From JBKPNJ01 sp963695705 (GTDB taxonomy: Bacteria > Actinomycetota > Actinomycetes > Propionibacteriales > Nocardioidaceae): 64,000 nucleotides of DNA. The stretch is taken from NCBI GenBank assembly GCA_963695705.1, contig CAVOHB010000004.1, positions 589,519-653,518 on the forward strand. Reading direction: 5' to 3'. This document shows, piece after piece, positions 46,161 through 54,856 of this stretch. How positions within the stretch are numbered: position 1 is the stretch's first letter; each line of letters starts with the position of its first letter. The notes under the pieces were generated by a model. It saw only the letters and a program-made list of their open reading frames with translations. It was not told the DNA's origin and made no database searches. Both the position numbers and the translations under genes were made by a program.

Positions 46161-48248
46161 GTGTCGGAGCAGCCGCAGCCCCTGACCGCGGACGGTCAGG
46201 GTGCACCCACCAACAGCCTGGGCGCGGTGCTGCGACTGAAGGCGTTCCGGCGGCTGTGGGTCGGCCTGGGCCTGTCCAGCCTGGGCGACTGGCTGGGGCT
46301 GCTTGCGCTCACCGCGCTGGCCAGCCAGCTGGCGGGTGACGACTACGCCAGCAAGAACTTCGCGATCGCCGGTGTCCTGTTCCTGCGGGTGCTGCCCGCG
46401 GTTGTCATCGGCCCGTTGGCCGGCTACATAGCCGACCGGCTCGACCGTCGCACCACCCTGATCGCGGGCGACCTCATCCGGTGCGTGCTCTTCGCCTCGA
46501 TCCCGCTGGTCGGCACGCTCACCTGGGTGTTCGTGGCCACCGTGCTCATCGAAGCGGTCAGTCTCGTGTGGCTGCCCGCCAAGGACGCCACGATCCCCAA
46601 CCTGGTGCCGAGGGAACGGCTCGAGGCGGCCAACCAGTTGTCGCTGACGACGACCTACGGGTCCGCCCTGCCGGCGGCCGGCATCTTCACGCTGCTCACG
46701 CTGTCCACCAAGGGCCTGAGCTCGGCGTTCGGCTGGTCGGACAGCGTGCCGGTTCTGCTTGCCCTCTACTTCAACGCGGCGAGCTTCCTGGTGTCGGGGC
46801 TGGTGATCTGGACCATCCGCGAGATCCCCCGAGGGTCGTCGATCGCAGTCGACGACCAGTCCAACCTGTGGCGCACCATCGCCGCGGGGTGGTCCTACGT
46901 CTACCACACGCCGGTCGTACGCGGACTCGTCGTCGGCATCGTCGGAGCGTTCGCGGCAGGCGGCGTGGTGATCGGGCTGGCCCGGGTCTACGTCGAGGAT
47001 CTGCATGCCGGAGACCCCGGTTACGGCGTCCTGTTCGGGTCGGTGTTCCTCGGACTCGCCATCGGGATGTGGCTGGGTCCGCGGCTGCTCACCGGCTTCT
47101 CGCGTCGGCGGCTGTTCGGGCTCGCGCTGATCCTCTCCGGCCTGCTGCTGGCCGCGATCGCCGTGACCCAGAACATCGTTGTGGTGACCCTGCTCGTCGT
47201 CGTGCTGGGCTTCAGCGCCGGCACCGCCTGGATCACCGGCTACACCCTGCTGGGACTGGAGGTGGAGGACGCGGTACGCGGGCGCACGTTCGCGTTCGTC
47301 AACTCGATGATCCGGCTGGCGCTGGCCCTGGTGCTCGCGATCGCGCCGCTGCTGGCCGGGCTCATCGGCACGCACTCGTTCCGGATCAACGACGATGCCC
47401 GGCTCGACTACAACGGCGCCGCCTTCACCTTCCTCATTGCGGCCGTCCTCGCCACCATCGTCGGTGTGACGGCGTACCGGCAGATGGACGACCGCCGCGG
47501 CGTCTCCCTCGTGCACGACCTGCGCCGGTCGCTGACGGGTTCGACCGGAGTCTTCGCCGAACGCGGGCTCTTCGTCGCGTTCGAGGGCGGTGAGGGAGCC
47601 GGCAAGTCCACCCAGGCGACGATGCTGGCGCGTTGGCTGACCGACCAGGGCTACGACGTGCTGCTCACCCACGAGCCGGGCGACAGCGACGTCGGCAAGA
47701 AGCTCCGGGCCATCCTGCTCGACCCTGACACCGGGGCGCTGTCGCCACGCGCCGAGACGCTGCTCTATGCCGCCGACAAGGCCGAACACGTCAACCGTGT
47801 CGTCGGCCCTGCGCTGGCTCGCGGAGCCGTGGTGATCACCGACCGATACGTCGACTCGACGCTCGCCTACCAGGGTGCCGGCCGGAACCTGCCGGGAGCG
47901 GAGATCGAGCGGCTGGCCAGGTGGGCGACATCGGACCTTCGACCACACCTGACCGTGCTTCTCGACCTCGCGCCGTCGATCGGCCAGACCCGCTTCGACG
48001 CTCGTGACCGGCTGGAAGCCGAGCCGCTCGGGTTCCACGAGCGGGTGCGGTCGTCGTTCGTCCGACTCGCCGCGTCCGACCCCGACCATTACCTCGTCGT
48101 CGACGCGGGCATGCCGGTCGGGGACATCGCAGCGGCCATCCGCGCTCGAGTCGGCGTGCAGCTGTCCAGGTCGACCCCGCCCGAACGGCCCGTACCGGAC
48201 AGGCCTCCCGACCCTGCACGAGGTCACGACCCGGAGGTACGACGGTGA
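46161..48248 (+). CDS. tmk: MFS transporter-thymidylate kinase fusion
   Basis: 695 residues. Residues 1-460 form an MFS-like membrane domain (about 12 TM; LWVGLGLSSLGDWLGLLAL; ADRLDRRTTLIAGD). Residues 470-695 form dTMP kinase: P-loop FEGGEGAGKSTQ, DR motif ITDRYVDSTLAYQG and LDLAPSIGQTRFDARDRLE. The kinase makes dTDP for DNA synthesis. This fusion is known in many actinobacteria; what the transporter part carries is unknown. GTG 46161; its stop overlaps the holB GTG by 4 nt. Confidence 0.93.
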   Translation: MSEQPQPLTADGQGAPTNSLGAVLRLKAFRRLWVGLGLSSLGDWLGLLALTALASQLAGDDYASKNFAIAGVLFLRVLPAVVIGPLAGYIADRLDRRTTLIAGDLIRCVLFASIPLVGTLTWVFVATVLIEAVSLVWLPAKDATIPNLVPRERLEAANQLSLTTTYGSALPAAGIFTLLTLSTKGLSSAFGWSDSVPVLLALYFNAASFLVSGLVIWTIREIPRGSSIAVDDQSNLWRTIAAGWSYVYHTPVVRGLVVGIVGAFAAGGVVIGLARVYVEDLHAGDPGYGVLFGSVFLGLAIGMWLGPRLLTGFSRRRLFGLALILSGLLLAAIAVTQNIVVVTLLVVVLGFSAGTAWITGYTLLGLEVEDAVRGRTFAFVNSMIRLALALVLAIAPLLAGLIGTHSFRINDDARLDYNGAAFTFLIAAVLATIVGVTAYRQMDDRRGVSLVHDLRRSLTGSTGVFAERGLFVAFEGGEGAGKSTQATMLARWLTDQGYDVLLTHEPGDSDVGKKLRAILLDPDTGALSPRAETLLYAADKAEHVNRVVGPALARGAVVITDRYVDSTLAYQGAGRNLPGAEIERLARWATSDLRPHLTVLLDLAPSIGQTRFDARDRLEAEPLGFHERVRSSFVRLAASDPDHYLVVDAGMPVGDIAAAIRARVGVQLSRSTPPERPVPDRPPDPARGHDPEVRR

Positions 48249-49399
48249 GCGTCTGGGACGACCTGGTAGGGCAGCAACCCACCGCCGACACCCTGCGGCG
48301 GGCGGTGACGGCCGCCGGCCAGGTGCTCGCCGGACACCCCGCGTCGGGTATGACCCACGCCTGGCTCTTCACCGGGCCACCGGGGTCCGGCCGGTCGAAC
48401 ACCGCGCGCGCGTTCGCCGCCGCGTTGCTGTGCGAGCGGGCTGGGTGCGGGGAGTGCCTGAGCTGCCGCACCGCGCTCGCCGGCTCGCACTCCGACGTGA
48501 CACTGGTTCGGACCGAGTCGCTCTCGATCGGGGTCGACGAGGTGCGGGAGCTCGTACGCAAGGCGGCGATGTCACCGACCGGTCGACGCTGGCAGGTGCT
48601 CGTCGTCGAGGACGCCGACCGTCTCACCGACCGGGCCGGAGACGCGCTGTTGAAGTCGCTGGAGGAACCGGCCGAACGCACCATCTGGCTGCTCTGTGCG
48701 CCGACGGTCGAGGACGTCCTGCCGACCGTACGGTCCCGGTCCCGGCTGCTGGTGCTGAGGACACCCCCGGCCGAGGCCGTGGCCGAGATGCTGGTCCGTC
48801 GCGACGGGGTGTCCGAGGCGCTGGCCATGTTCGCCGCCCGGGCCTCACAGGGCCACATCGGACGGGCGCGTGCCCTGGCCAGCGACGAGTCGACCCGCAA
48901 CCGGCGGCACGAAGTGCTCTCCCTGCCCGGCCGGCTGGCCGATGTCGGATCGTGCATCACCGCCGCGGCCAACCTCGTTGAGGCAGCGGCCGAGGAGGCC
49001 GGCCCGATCGCCGGTGACCTCGAGGCGCGGGAACGGGCCGACCTCGAACAGGCCTACGGCGTCGGTGTGAAGGGAACCCGCCCACGGGGGGCGGCGGCTG
49101 CCATTCGGGGGCTCGAGGCCGAGCACAAGAGCCGCCGCAAACGGCTCGAGCGCGACTGCATCGACCGTGGCCTCGTCGACCTCCTGTCGTTCTATCGCGA
49201 CGTGATCACGGCGCAGATCACCACATCGACGGCCCTGGTGAACGAGGAGATGCGCAGCTCGGTCGAAACGCTCGCGCGCGGCTCCACCGCAGAGCAGTCG
49301 CTGCGCCGGCTGGCCGCGATCCTGGCGGCCCGCGAGGCGCTGGAGGCGAACGTCGCCCCAACCCTGGCGCTGGAGTCCATGATGCTGTCACTGCGTTGA
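48245..49399 (+). CDS. holB: DNA polymerase III subunit delta'
   Basis: 384 residues, clamp-loader AAA+ fold. The P-loop region reads TGPPGSGRSNTARAF (Arg-Ser instead of Lys-Ser/Thr, so ATP binding is probably lost, as usual for delta'). The zinc module is CERAGCGECLSCRTA and sensor/Arg-finger-like LKSLEEPAERTIWLL follows. GTG overlaps the tmk stop. Co-encoding of dTMP kinase and delta' is a common bacterial arrangement. Confidence 0.94.
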   Translation: MSVWDDLVGQQPTADTLRRAVTAAGQVLAGHPASGMTHAWLFTGPPGSGRSNTARAFAAALLCERAGCGECLSCRTALAGSHSDVTLVRTESLSIGVDEVRELVRKAAMSPTGRRWQVLVVEDADRLTDRAGDALLKSLEEPAERTIWLLCAPTVEDVLPTVRSRSRLLVLRTPPAEAVAEMLVRRDGVSEALAMFAARASQGHIGRARALASDESTRNRRHEVLSLPGRLADVGSCITAAANLVEAAAEEAGPIAGDLEARERADLEQAYGVGVKGTRPRGAAAAIRGLEAEHKSRRKRLERDCIDRGLVDLLSFYRDVITAQITTSTALVNEEMRSSVETLARGSTAEQSLRRLAAILAAREALEANVAPTLALESMMLSLR

Positions 49400-49456
49400 C
49401 CCACAGGCGTTCGCGATACGCGCTCGGGTGGGCGGTTTCGCCCGTAGGGTGGGCGC

Positions 49457-50338
49457 GTGAGCATGGTGATGGCGGTGTCGTTCCAGCGCTACGGTCGGCT
49501 CTACTACCTCGACCCCGGTACGCACTCACCTCGAGTCGGTGACCACGTTCTGGTGCCCACCGACGACGGTCCCGAGGTGGCGGAGTGCGTGTGGGCCCCG
49601 CAGTACGTGTCGGAGGAGATCGGGGGGCTCCCGGTGTGCGCCGGGCTGGCGACGGCCGCCGACCTGGAGCGAGAAGACAGCAATCGAAGGCGCCGGGCGC
49701 AGGCCAGGGTCGTCGCCAAGCGGCTGGTTCGCGTGCACGCCCTGCCCATGAAGCTGGTCGGCGTCGACTACGTGGACCGACGAGCCGGACTCGACGAGCT
49801 TTTCGTCATCTACTTCTCAGCCCCGCAACGCATCGACTTCCGTCAGCTCGTCCGCGACCTGTCACAGGCCCTCAAGGCGCGGGTCGAGCTGCGTCAGCTC
49901 GGCGCGCGAGACGAGGCTCGCGTGCAGGGCGGCATCGGTCCCTGCGGACGCGATCTGTGCTGCGCAACGTTCTTGAAGGACTTCGAGCCGGTCAGCGTCA
50001 GGATCGCCAAGGACCAGGACCTGCCGCTGAACCCGTTGAAGATCTCCGGTGCGTGCGGACGACTGATGTGCTGCCTGAAGTACGAGCACCCGCTCTACCA
50101 GGAGTTCAAGGCCAACGCGCCGCGGGTGGGGGATCGGGTCGACACCCCGGAAGGTGCCGGCGTCGTCGTCGACCACAACGTTCCGTCGGACTCAGTGATC
50201 GTGCGGTTGTCGGGTTCCGGACGCCGCTGCGCGTGCAGTGTGGCCTCGGCATGCTCGCCGCGCCAGCAGTACGACCACGCCCGGGCGGGCGGTGACCGGG
50301 CCACTCCCGACGCACACCACCCTGCGGGAGACGAATGA
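49457..50338 (+). CDS. ricT: PSP1-domain protein, RicT/YaaT-like
   Basis: 293 residues. The PSP1 C-terminal signature is present with its cysteines: GGIGPCGRDLCCATFL and KISGACGRLMCCLKYEH. In B. subtilis RicT belongs to an Fe-S complex that modulates RNase Y and sporulation; actinobacteria keep the gene beside holB. GTG 49457. Its stop overlaps the ATG of the next gene. Confidence 0.92.
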   Translation: MSMVMAVSFQRYGRLYYLDPGTHSPRVGDHVLVPTDDGPEVAECVWAPQYVSEEIGGLPVCAGLATAADLEREDSNRRRRAQARVVAKRLVRVHALPMKLVGVDYVDRRAGLDELFVIYFSAPQRIDFRQLVRDLSQALKARVELRQLGARDEARVQGGIGPCGRDLCCATFLKDFEPVSVRIAKDQDLPLNPLKISGACGRLMCCLKYEHPLYQEFKANAPRVGDRVDTPEGAGVVVDHNVPSDSVIVRLSGSGRRCACSVASACSPRQQYDHARAGGDRATPDAHHPAGDE

Positions 50339-51924
50339 GGGCCGGCCCGGCCGTCGTGGCCATGCTGTCCGGATGCGTGGCCATCGCCGGGTGCAGCTTC
50401 GTTTCCCCGGCGGGGGACGACGTCCCGGTCGCCCGGCCGACCGAGAACACGTCGACTGGTGGCCAGGCCGGCGACTCACCCTCGACTCCACCGCCCTCGG
50501 TACCGGACCTGCCGCCCGGCGTCACCGGCTTGGCGAGGTTCTACCAACAGGACGTGAACTGGGCCGACTGCGAGCAGATCTTCGAGTGCGCGTCGGTCCA
50601 GGTGCCGCTGGACTACGCCAAACCGGATGGCCAGGCGATCAGGCTGTCTGTGCTGCGCAGGCCGGCAGACGTTCCGGCCGAACGTCGTGGCTCGCTGCTC
50701 TTCAACCCAGGTGGACCCGGCGTAGCCGCCATCCCGTATGTAGAGAACGCGTCGAAGGTCTTCGACCGGACACTGCTGAACCACTTCGACATCATCGGGC
50801 TAGACCCTCGCGGTGTCGGCAGCAGCAGCCCTATCGATTGCGTCAGCGACTCCGACCTCGACGTCTACCTGGCCTCGGACCCCGACCCGGACACATCGAA
50901 GGAGATCAAGGCCAACACGGCCCTGCTGCGGGCGTTCGGCGAGGGATGTCAACAGCGGACCGGCGCTCTGCTCGCCCATGTCTCCACCGAGGATGCCGCG
51001 CGTGACATGGACATCCTGCGGGCCTTGGTCGGTGACAAGCGGGTCAACTATCTCGGGTTCTCGTACGGCACCTTTCTGGGGGCGACGTACGCCGACCTGT
51101 TCCCCCGGCGGGTCGGGCGGATGGTGCTCGACGGTGCCATCGACCCCACGTCCTCGGTGAGAGAGGCCGCACTCGACCAGGCCAAGGGCTTCCAGACCGC
51201 ACTCGAGGCGTACGTCGGGGACTGTGTGTCGTCGCCCGACTGCCCGCTCGGCACAGACGCAGACGCCGCGCTCGCGCGGGTGCACGATCTCCTCGAACAG
51301 CTGGACGCGAATCCCCTGCCCGGTGCGGGCAACCGGCAGCTCACCGAGGGGCTGGCCGTGCTCGGAATCATTTTCCCGCTGTACTCCAAGGACTACTGGC
51401 CGCTGCTGAGCTCGGCCCTGAGCGCCGCCCTCGCCGGCGACGGCAGCCAGCTGCTCGCCCTCGCCGACGCCTACTCGAACCGAGGCGTCACCGGCTACAC
51501 CGGCAATGCCCAGGAGGCGATCCTGGCGGTGAGCTGCCTCGACCAGCCGTCGAGCATCACCGTTCGCAAGGTCCGGGCGTCGATTGCCATGTTCGAGCGC
51601 GCCTCACCCGTGTTCGGGGAGGCGTCGGCCTGGGTCCAGTACGCCTGCTCGCAGTGGCCGGTCAAGTCGTCGGCTACTGCGGCGGCGCTGCACGCTCGCG
51701 GTGCGGCGCCCATCGTCGTCGTCGGCACGACCCGGGATCCGGCCACCCCCTACGCGGAGGCAGTCGCGCTGGCCCATCAGCTCCAGTCCGGTGTGCTGCT
51801 CTCACGCAACGGCGACGGGCACACGGCATACCGCTCCGGGAGCCCGTGCATCGACGCAGCGATCGACAGCTACCTGGTCGACGGGATCGTGCCGCCGGAC
51901 GGGAAGCATTGCCAGACCGGCTGA
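50335..51924 (+). CDS. Secreted TAP-like alpha/beta-hydrolase (tripeptidyl aminopeptidase type)
   Basis: 529 residues. An N-terminal signal with a lipobox (VAIAGC) suggests a surface lipoprotein. The hydrolase core has the oxyanion LLFNPGGPGVA, nucleophile GFSYGTFLG, a C-terminal TAP domain with Asp in VVVGTTRDPATPY and His in NGDGHTAYR. This is the SCO7095/CaeA-like group, including mycobacterial lipases/peptidases. The ATG overlaps the RicT stop by 4 nt. Confidence 0.92.
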   Translation: MRAGPAVVAMLSGCVAIAGCSFVSPAGDDVPVARPTENTSTGGQAGDSPSTPPPSVPDLPPGVTGLARFYQQDVNWADCEQIFECASVQVPLDYAKPDGQAIRLSVLRRPADVPAERRGSLLFNPGGPGVAAIPYVENASKVFDRTLLNHFDIIGLDPRGVGSSSPIDCVSDSDLDVYLASDPDPDTSKEIKANTALLRAFGEGCQQRTGALLAHVSTEDAARDMDILRALVGDKRVNYLGFSYGTFLGATYADLFPRRVGRMVLDGAIDPTSSVREAALDQAKGFQTALEAYVGDCVSSPDCPLGTDADAALARVHDLLEQLDANPLPGAGNRQLTEGLAVLGIIFPLYSKDYWPLLSSALSAALAGDGSQLLALADAYSNRGVTGYTGNAQEAILAVSCLDQPSSITVRKVRASIAMFERASPVFGEASAWVQYACSQWPVKSSATAAALHARGAAPIVVVGTTRDPATPYAEAVALAHQLQSGVLLSRNGDGHTAYRSGSPCIDAAIDSYLVDGIVPPDGKHCQTG

Positions 51925-51932
51925 ACCCGCCC

Positions 51933-52326
51933 TTACACGAGCCCCAGCACGTTCGTCACGGCGATCTCGATGGCGACCCGGTGCGGATTCGCCCGCGGTT
52001 GCCGGTAGCGCTGTGCGTACCGCTCGAACGGCGTCGGCGATGAACCAGTCCTCACGGCGCACCCTCGCGGTCCCCTCCAGCGAGCTCCATCGGCGGCCGT
52101 CGACCTGGCAGACGGCCACCCGGGCAGGTGCGGCTGCCTCGATGTGCCGGACCTTGGCGGTTCCAGAGCTGGCGATCACCCGGGCCGTCAACGTTTCGAC
52201 GTCGAAGGTCACCCCGACCGGCACGACATGCGGGCTCCCGTCCGGGCGCAGCGTTGTCAGCGTGCACAGGTGCCTCTCGGTCCAGAACTCGCGGACCGAG
52301 GAACTGCGAGGATCGAGCCGCGGCAT
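51933..52326 (-). CDS. PPOX-class F420-dependent oxidoreductase, one frameshift
   Basis: About 130 residues after repair; the split-barrel FMN/F420 fold is shown by FWTERHLCTLTTLRPDGSPHVVPVG and RRWSSLEGTARV. One indel at about 52030 separates WFIADAV from the proper end (RYAQRYRQPRANPHRVAIEI then VTNVLGLV, stop at 51933). Proteins with this C-terminus are predicted to use coenzyme F420, which actinobacteria make. Convergent with the TAP-like gene. Confidence 0.82.
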
Positions 52327-52421
52327 GGGCAGACCGTAGCGTCCGCGCGGCACCGGGCGCTGAGGCCCTCGGGTCTGCTGCCGATTGGCTACACTGACGC
52401 CTCGGTCCGCACCGGACCATT

Positions 52422-52495
52422 GCCGCCTTAGCTCAGTCGGACAGAGCGACGCACTCGTAATGCGTAGGTCAAGGGTTCGATTCCCTTAGGCGGCT
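52422..52495 (+). tRNA. tRNA-Thr, anticodon CGT
   Basis: 74 nt. The acceptor stem GCCGCCT/AGGCGGC pairs over 7 bp, the anticodon arm is ACGCA-CTCGTAA-TGCGT (anticodon CGT, reads ACG) and the T arm AGGGTTCGATTCCCT is canonical. CCA is not encoded (TCCG follows). Phage-like coding sequence begins 24 bp downstream, so the 3' end may be an old attachment site. Confidence 0.96.
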
Positions 52496-52518
52496 CCGCA
52501 AACCGCGGTAACACGCTC

Positions 52519-52899
52519 ATGGTCGACGTCACGTTCGGCAGCAGCGAGACGGCGCAGTCCGTCCGCCGGCAGATCCTCGACGGCCTCATCAACTCCGTCA
52601 GCGTGGCATTCACCGCCGCCACGAGGAAGACCATCGACAAAGTGGTGACGATAACGAGCGGGGAGCTGCTGTCCGTCGACGTCGTGTCGATTCCCTCGCA
52701 GCGAGACGCCCGCATCCTGTCCACCAGGAGCTACCGGCCCGGCCATACCGCTATCACCCAAACCCGGCAGGCCGCCCTCGATGCGATGCTGTCGATGGCC
52801 CGCGCCGAGATAGCCGAAGCCCGCCGCGCCGTCAACGCCAAGAGCCCACAGCCCGGCCCCGCAGCCCGCGAGCTACGCCGATTCCTCAGGAGCCTCTAA
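52519..52899 (+). CDS. HK97-type prohead protease fragment (probable prophage remnant)
   Basis: 126 residues. SSETAQSVRRQILDGLINSV followed by SVAF, and GELLSVDVVSIPSQRDARIL, resemble the second half of phage capsid-maturation (HK97 gp4/S78) proteases. The N-terminal part carrying the catalytic His is missing, and no ribosome site precedes ATG 52519. This suggests a cut-down capsid gene left beside the tRNA. The TAATG junction at 52897 overlaps the next ORF. Confidence 0.6.
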   Translation: MVDVTFGSSETAQSVRRQILDGLINSVSVAFTAATRKTIDKVVTITSGELLSVDVVSIPSQRDARILSTRSYRPGHTAITQTRQAALDAMLSMARAEIAEARRAVNAKSPQPGPAARELRRFLRSL

Positions 52900-53084
52900 T
52901 GCCAGACAAGGAACCCCTGCCGCCGCGCAACATCTCAGAGCCGTCCACATTCGCCACCCGCCGGCAGGACAGGGAAGCGCGGCGCGAAGCGGGAGAGCCG
53001 CAGCCGCAACGGAGACAGCGCGGGCTCCCCGTCGGATACGGCACCGGGAACCAAGGCGTGGTGATCAGCCATGTTCGCGCATAA
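52899..53084 (+). CDS. Small hydrophilic ORF, unknown
   Basis: 61 codons, Arg/Pro/Gln-rich (PLPPRNISEPSTFATRRQ). It overlaps the previous stop (TAATG) and the next start, as in compact phage or plasmid operons. No domain recognised; support is only the tiling arrangement. Confidence 0.4.
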   Translation: MPDKEPLPPRNISEPSTFATRRQDREARREAGEPQPQRRQRGLPVGYGTGNQGVVISHVRA

Positions 53085-53523
53085 GCCCAGGGCTGCGCCC
53101 AGCCCTGTCGAGGCAACCCCCACGCCTGAGCCGCCCGCTGCCCGACAGCGGGTAGAACTCAGGGACGCCCGATGCATGCAACCCTCCACGTTCGCATCCA
53201 GGGAACCGGCAGCCGCCGCAGCCAGAGCCCAGCGATCCAAGCGGAGACTAGCCAGCCTGGGCGAGTCAGAGTTCCGACAGCGCACGAAGACAGGCGACGT
53301 CGAGATAGTCGCAGTCGAACTGTTCATCGACTATGACAAGCCGAGCGACAAGTTCGTCCACTTCCCAGGCACCGCCACGCTCATCCCCCTCAACGACGAC
53401 AAGCGCGTCGACGAAGTGCGGCCACTACCCCCACTGCCTGCGGGCCGACGGGAACTCAACCGCCCGCAATCCTCCGCCTATGAGCCGTCACCAGCCGACC
53501 CGCCTCCAAGGCCGGTGGCGTAA
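53071..53523 (+). CDS. Unknown protein in the tRNA-adjacent element
   Basis: 150 codons. The N-terminus is Pro/Ala/Arg-rich; residues 65-120 look globular (TGDVEIVAVELFIDYDKPSD, then KFVHFPGTATLIPL). No family recognised. It overlaps the preceding ORF by 14 nt. A strong hairpin at 53603 probably ends the transcript. Confidence 0.45.
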   Translation: MFAHKPRAAPSPVEATPTPEPPAARQRVELRDARCMQPSTFASREPAAAAARAQRSKRRLASLGESEFRQRTKTGDVEIVAVELFIDYDKPSDKFVHFPGTATLIPLNDDKRVDEVRPLPPLPAGRRELNRPQSSAYEPSPADPPPRPVA

Positions 53524-53602
53524 CAAGCCAGGCCCCAAGCGAACCCGGCAGACAGGTGGCCAAGCTCCTGCCCAACAGGCGGACGCGGGCACTGGCCCAG
53601 CA

Positions 53603-53638
53603 GGGCCGCCCCCGGCGACTCCTCTCCGGGGGCGGCCC
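53603..53638 (+). terminator. Strong hairpin terminator candidate
   Basis: Perfect 13-bp stem, GGGCCGCCCCCGG with CCGGGGGCGGCCC, around a 10-nt loop. Located 80 bp after the last ORF of the tRNA-adjacent element and before the secreted barrel gene. No T-run. Confidence 0.7.
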
Positions 53639-53775
53639 GGCATAAGGGAAGCGTCCAAGGCTGCATCAGGGGGGCTCTGACGCGTATCCGGCAGAAGACA
53701 AGCACACGGCGCAGGCACTAACTTGAGGAGCGGCCCAAACCAGGTGCCGGAAGACACATTCCTGAGGGGGAAGAC

Positions 53776-54231
53776 ATGAAGAAGACAGCACTGGCAGCAG
53801 TGGCGCTCGCTACCGTGGCGGCTTTATCCGGGGCGTCTGCTGCTCCCGCCGCGGCGCCGGTGGCGCAGGCCAAGGCCGCGCACACACTCAAGTGGAAGTT
53901 GACCGAAACCGCGTCCCACGAGGTCGGTAACAACCGCGCTGTAGGTGCCGACACAATCCGGTCGGTGAGGACCGGGAAGATCGTCGGATACGACTCGACC
54001 ACCGCAATCTTTTTCGATCAGTCCAACAGCGCGCGCATCCAGGTCGCATTCGCGGTCAAGGGCGGAATCCTGGTCGGCCAGGTCCACGGTGCCTTCACCT
54101 CCAACGATGTTGTGTTCCACGGGCGCATCTTGCGGGGCACTGGCAAGTTTCAGGGCGCCCACGGCACCATCACCGCCCAGTCGATTGGCGGCGGTAACCG
54201 GATCCTGGTGATAATCCACTACGACTCCTAG
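53776..54231 (+). CDS. Secreted allene-oxide-cyclase/dirigent-like barrel protein
   Basis: 151 residues. A signal peptide (KKTALAAVALATVAALSGAS, cleavage near AAA/AAP) precedes a small beta-barrel domain: VRTGKIVGYDSTT, GILVGQVHGAF, GRILRGTGKFQGAHGTIT. The last pattern is that of AOC-barrel/dirigent-like domains found in bacterial secreted proteins. Catalytic function is unknown. ATG 53776 follows GAGGGGGAAGAC. Confidence 0.75.
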   Translation: MKKTALAAVALATVAALSGASAAPAAAPVAQAKAAHTLKWKLTETASHEVGNNRAVGADTIRSVRTGKIVGYDSTTAIFFDQSNSARIQVAFAVKGGILVGQVHGAFTSNDVVFHGRILRGTGKFQGAHGTITAQSIGGGNRILVIIHYDS

Positions 54232-54256
54232 CTGACTCTTACCTTCTAACGGGAGG

Positions 54257-54306
54257 GGTCCCGGCGCTGCGGGGGAACAAACGCCGGGGCCTTGCGCGCC
54301 GCAAGG
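54257..54306 (+). ncRNA. Candidate structured RNA: two abutting hairpins
   Basis: Hairpin 1 pairs GGTCCCGGCG with CGCCGGGGCC (one G-T) around a loop containing GGGGGAACAAA. Hairpin 2 pairs CCTTGCG with CGCAAGG around CGC. It is followed by GGACGCAAACTCGGAGG. The AACAAAC and GGACGCAAA elements recall the core of c-di-GMP-I (GEMM) riboswitches, but the spacing is not standard, so this is only a resemblance. It may instead be the terminator of the barrel gene. Confidence 0.3.
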
Positions 54307-54856
54307 ACGCAAACTCGGAGGCGAAGGGATGTCCCGTTCTCTGGATGGCAAGCGTCGGCCCCCGCTGCAGGGGGCCCCGCGCATATCGCGGAGAGTAATC
54401 GCTTTAGCGGAGACTGTTCTGCGCCCGATTACGTGTAGTGTCAGGCGAACGGGTCGGGCCAGCCCGAACGAGATTGTTCGCGTTTGTCCGCCCCGCCCTA
54501 TCGCACACTGCCCGCGTACTCTGCAAACTCCCAGGTCGACGGTATGTGGGCCCGATGGAAGTGATCTCTCGGCTTTGCGGTGGCGGGAACTACCACGAAC
54601 CCTAGAGATCCGAGAAGGCCGCCTCGCGGCACCCCCAGCCCGATCCGCGGTGTGCTCTTGGATCCAGCGGGCCATCCGTTCTGCATCAGCACACTGACAC
54701 CGCCCCCCGAGCTGTTGGCTGCCGAGTAGTCCGCCACCGGTCGACCACCTCCTCCTTTCCCGTTGTGCTTCCGTAACTCACCCACTACGCTGGGTGAGTA
54801 ACTTCTAGTCGCTGCGCGCCCCGGCCCTCGGTGGCAGTGAACAACTATGGGGGCTG
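54307..54856. other. Long intergenic region, no convincing gene
   Basis: About 550 bp. ORFs are present on both strands (one from ATG 54329 after GGAGGCGAAGGG), but their protein sequences look like non-coding Arg/Pro/Ser-rich translations. A palindrome lies at 54773-54802. Confidence 0.55.
54773..54802. promoter_or_regulatory. 12-bp inverted repeat upstream of the sigma-2-like gene
   Basis: GTAACTCACCCA pairs with TGGGTGAGTAAC in 11 of 12 positions around the loop CTACGC. It lies 54 bp before ATG 54857 and could be an operator or a terminator hairpin. Confidence 0.45.

Noticed and set aside
39485..48227. Long minus-strand frames opposite hppA, topA and the MFS-Tmk gene (for example 39485-40705, 43156-45222, 45999-48227)
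   Set aside because: They mirror conserved genes, are rich in Arg/Gly/Asp/Gln/His as expected for shadows, and have no ribosome sites or motifs.
54329..54697. Plus-strand ORF of 122 codons after the structured RNA candidate
   Set aside because: It has a passable ribosome site, but the protein is Arg/Pro/Ser-rich with no pattern, and the region has no supporting overlap or neighbour.
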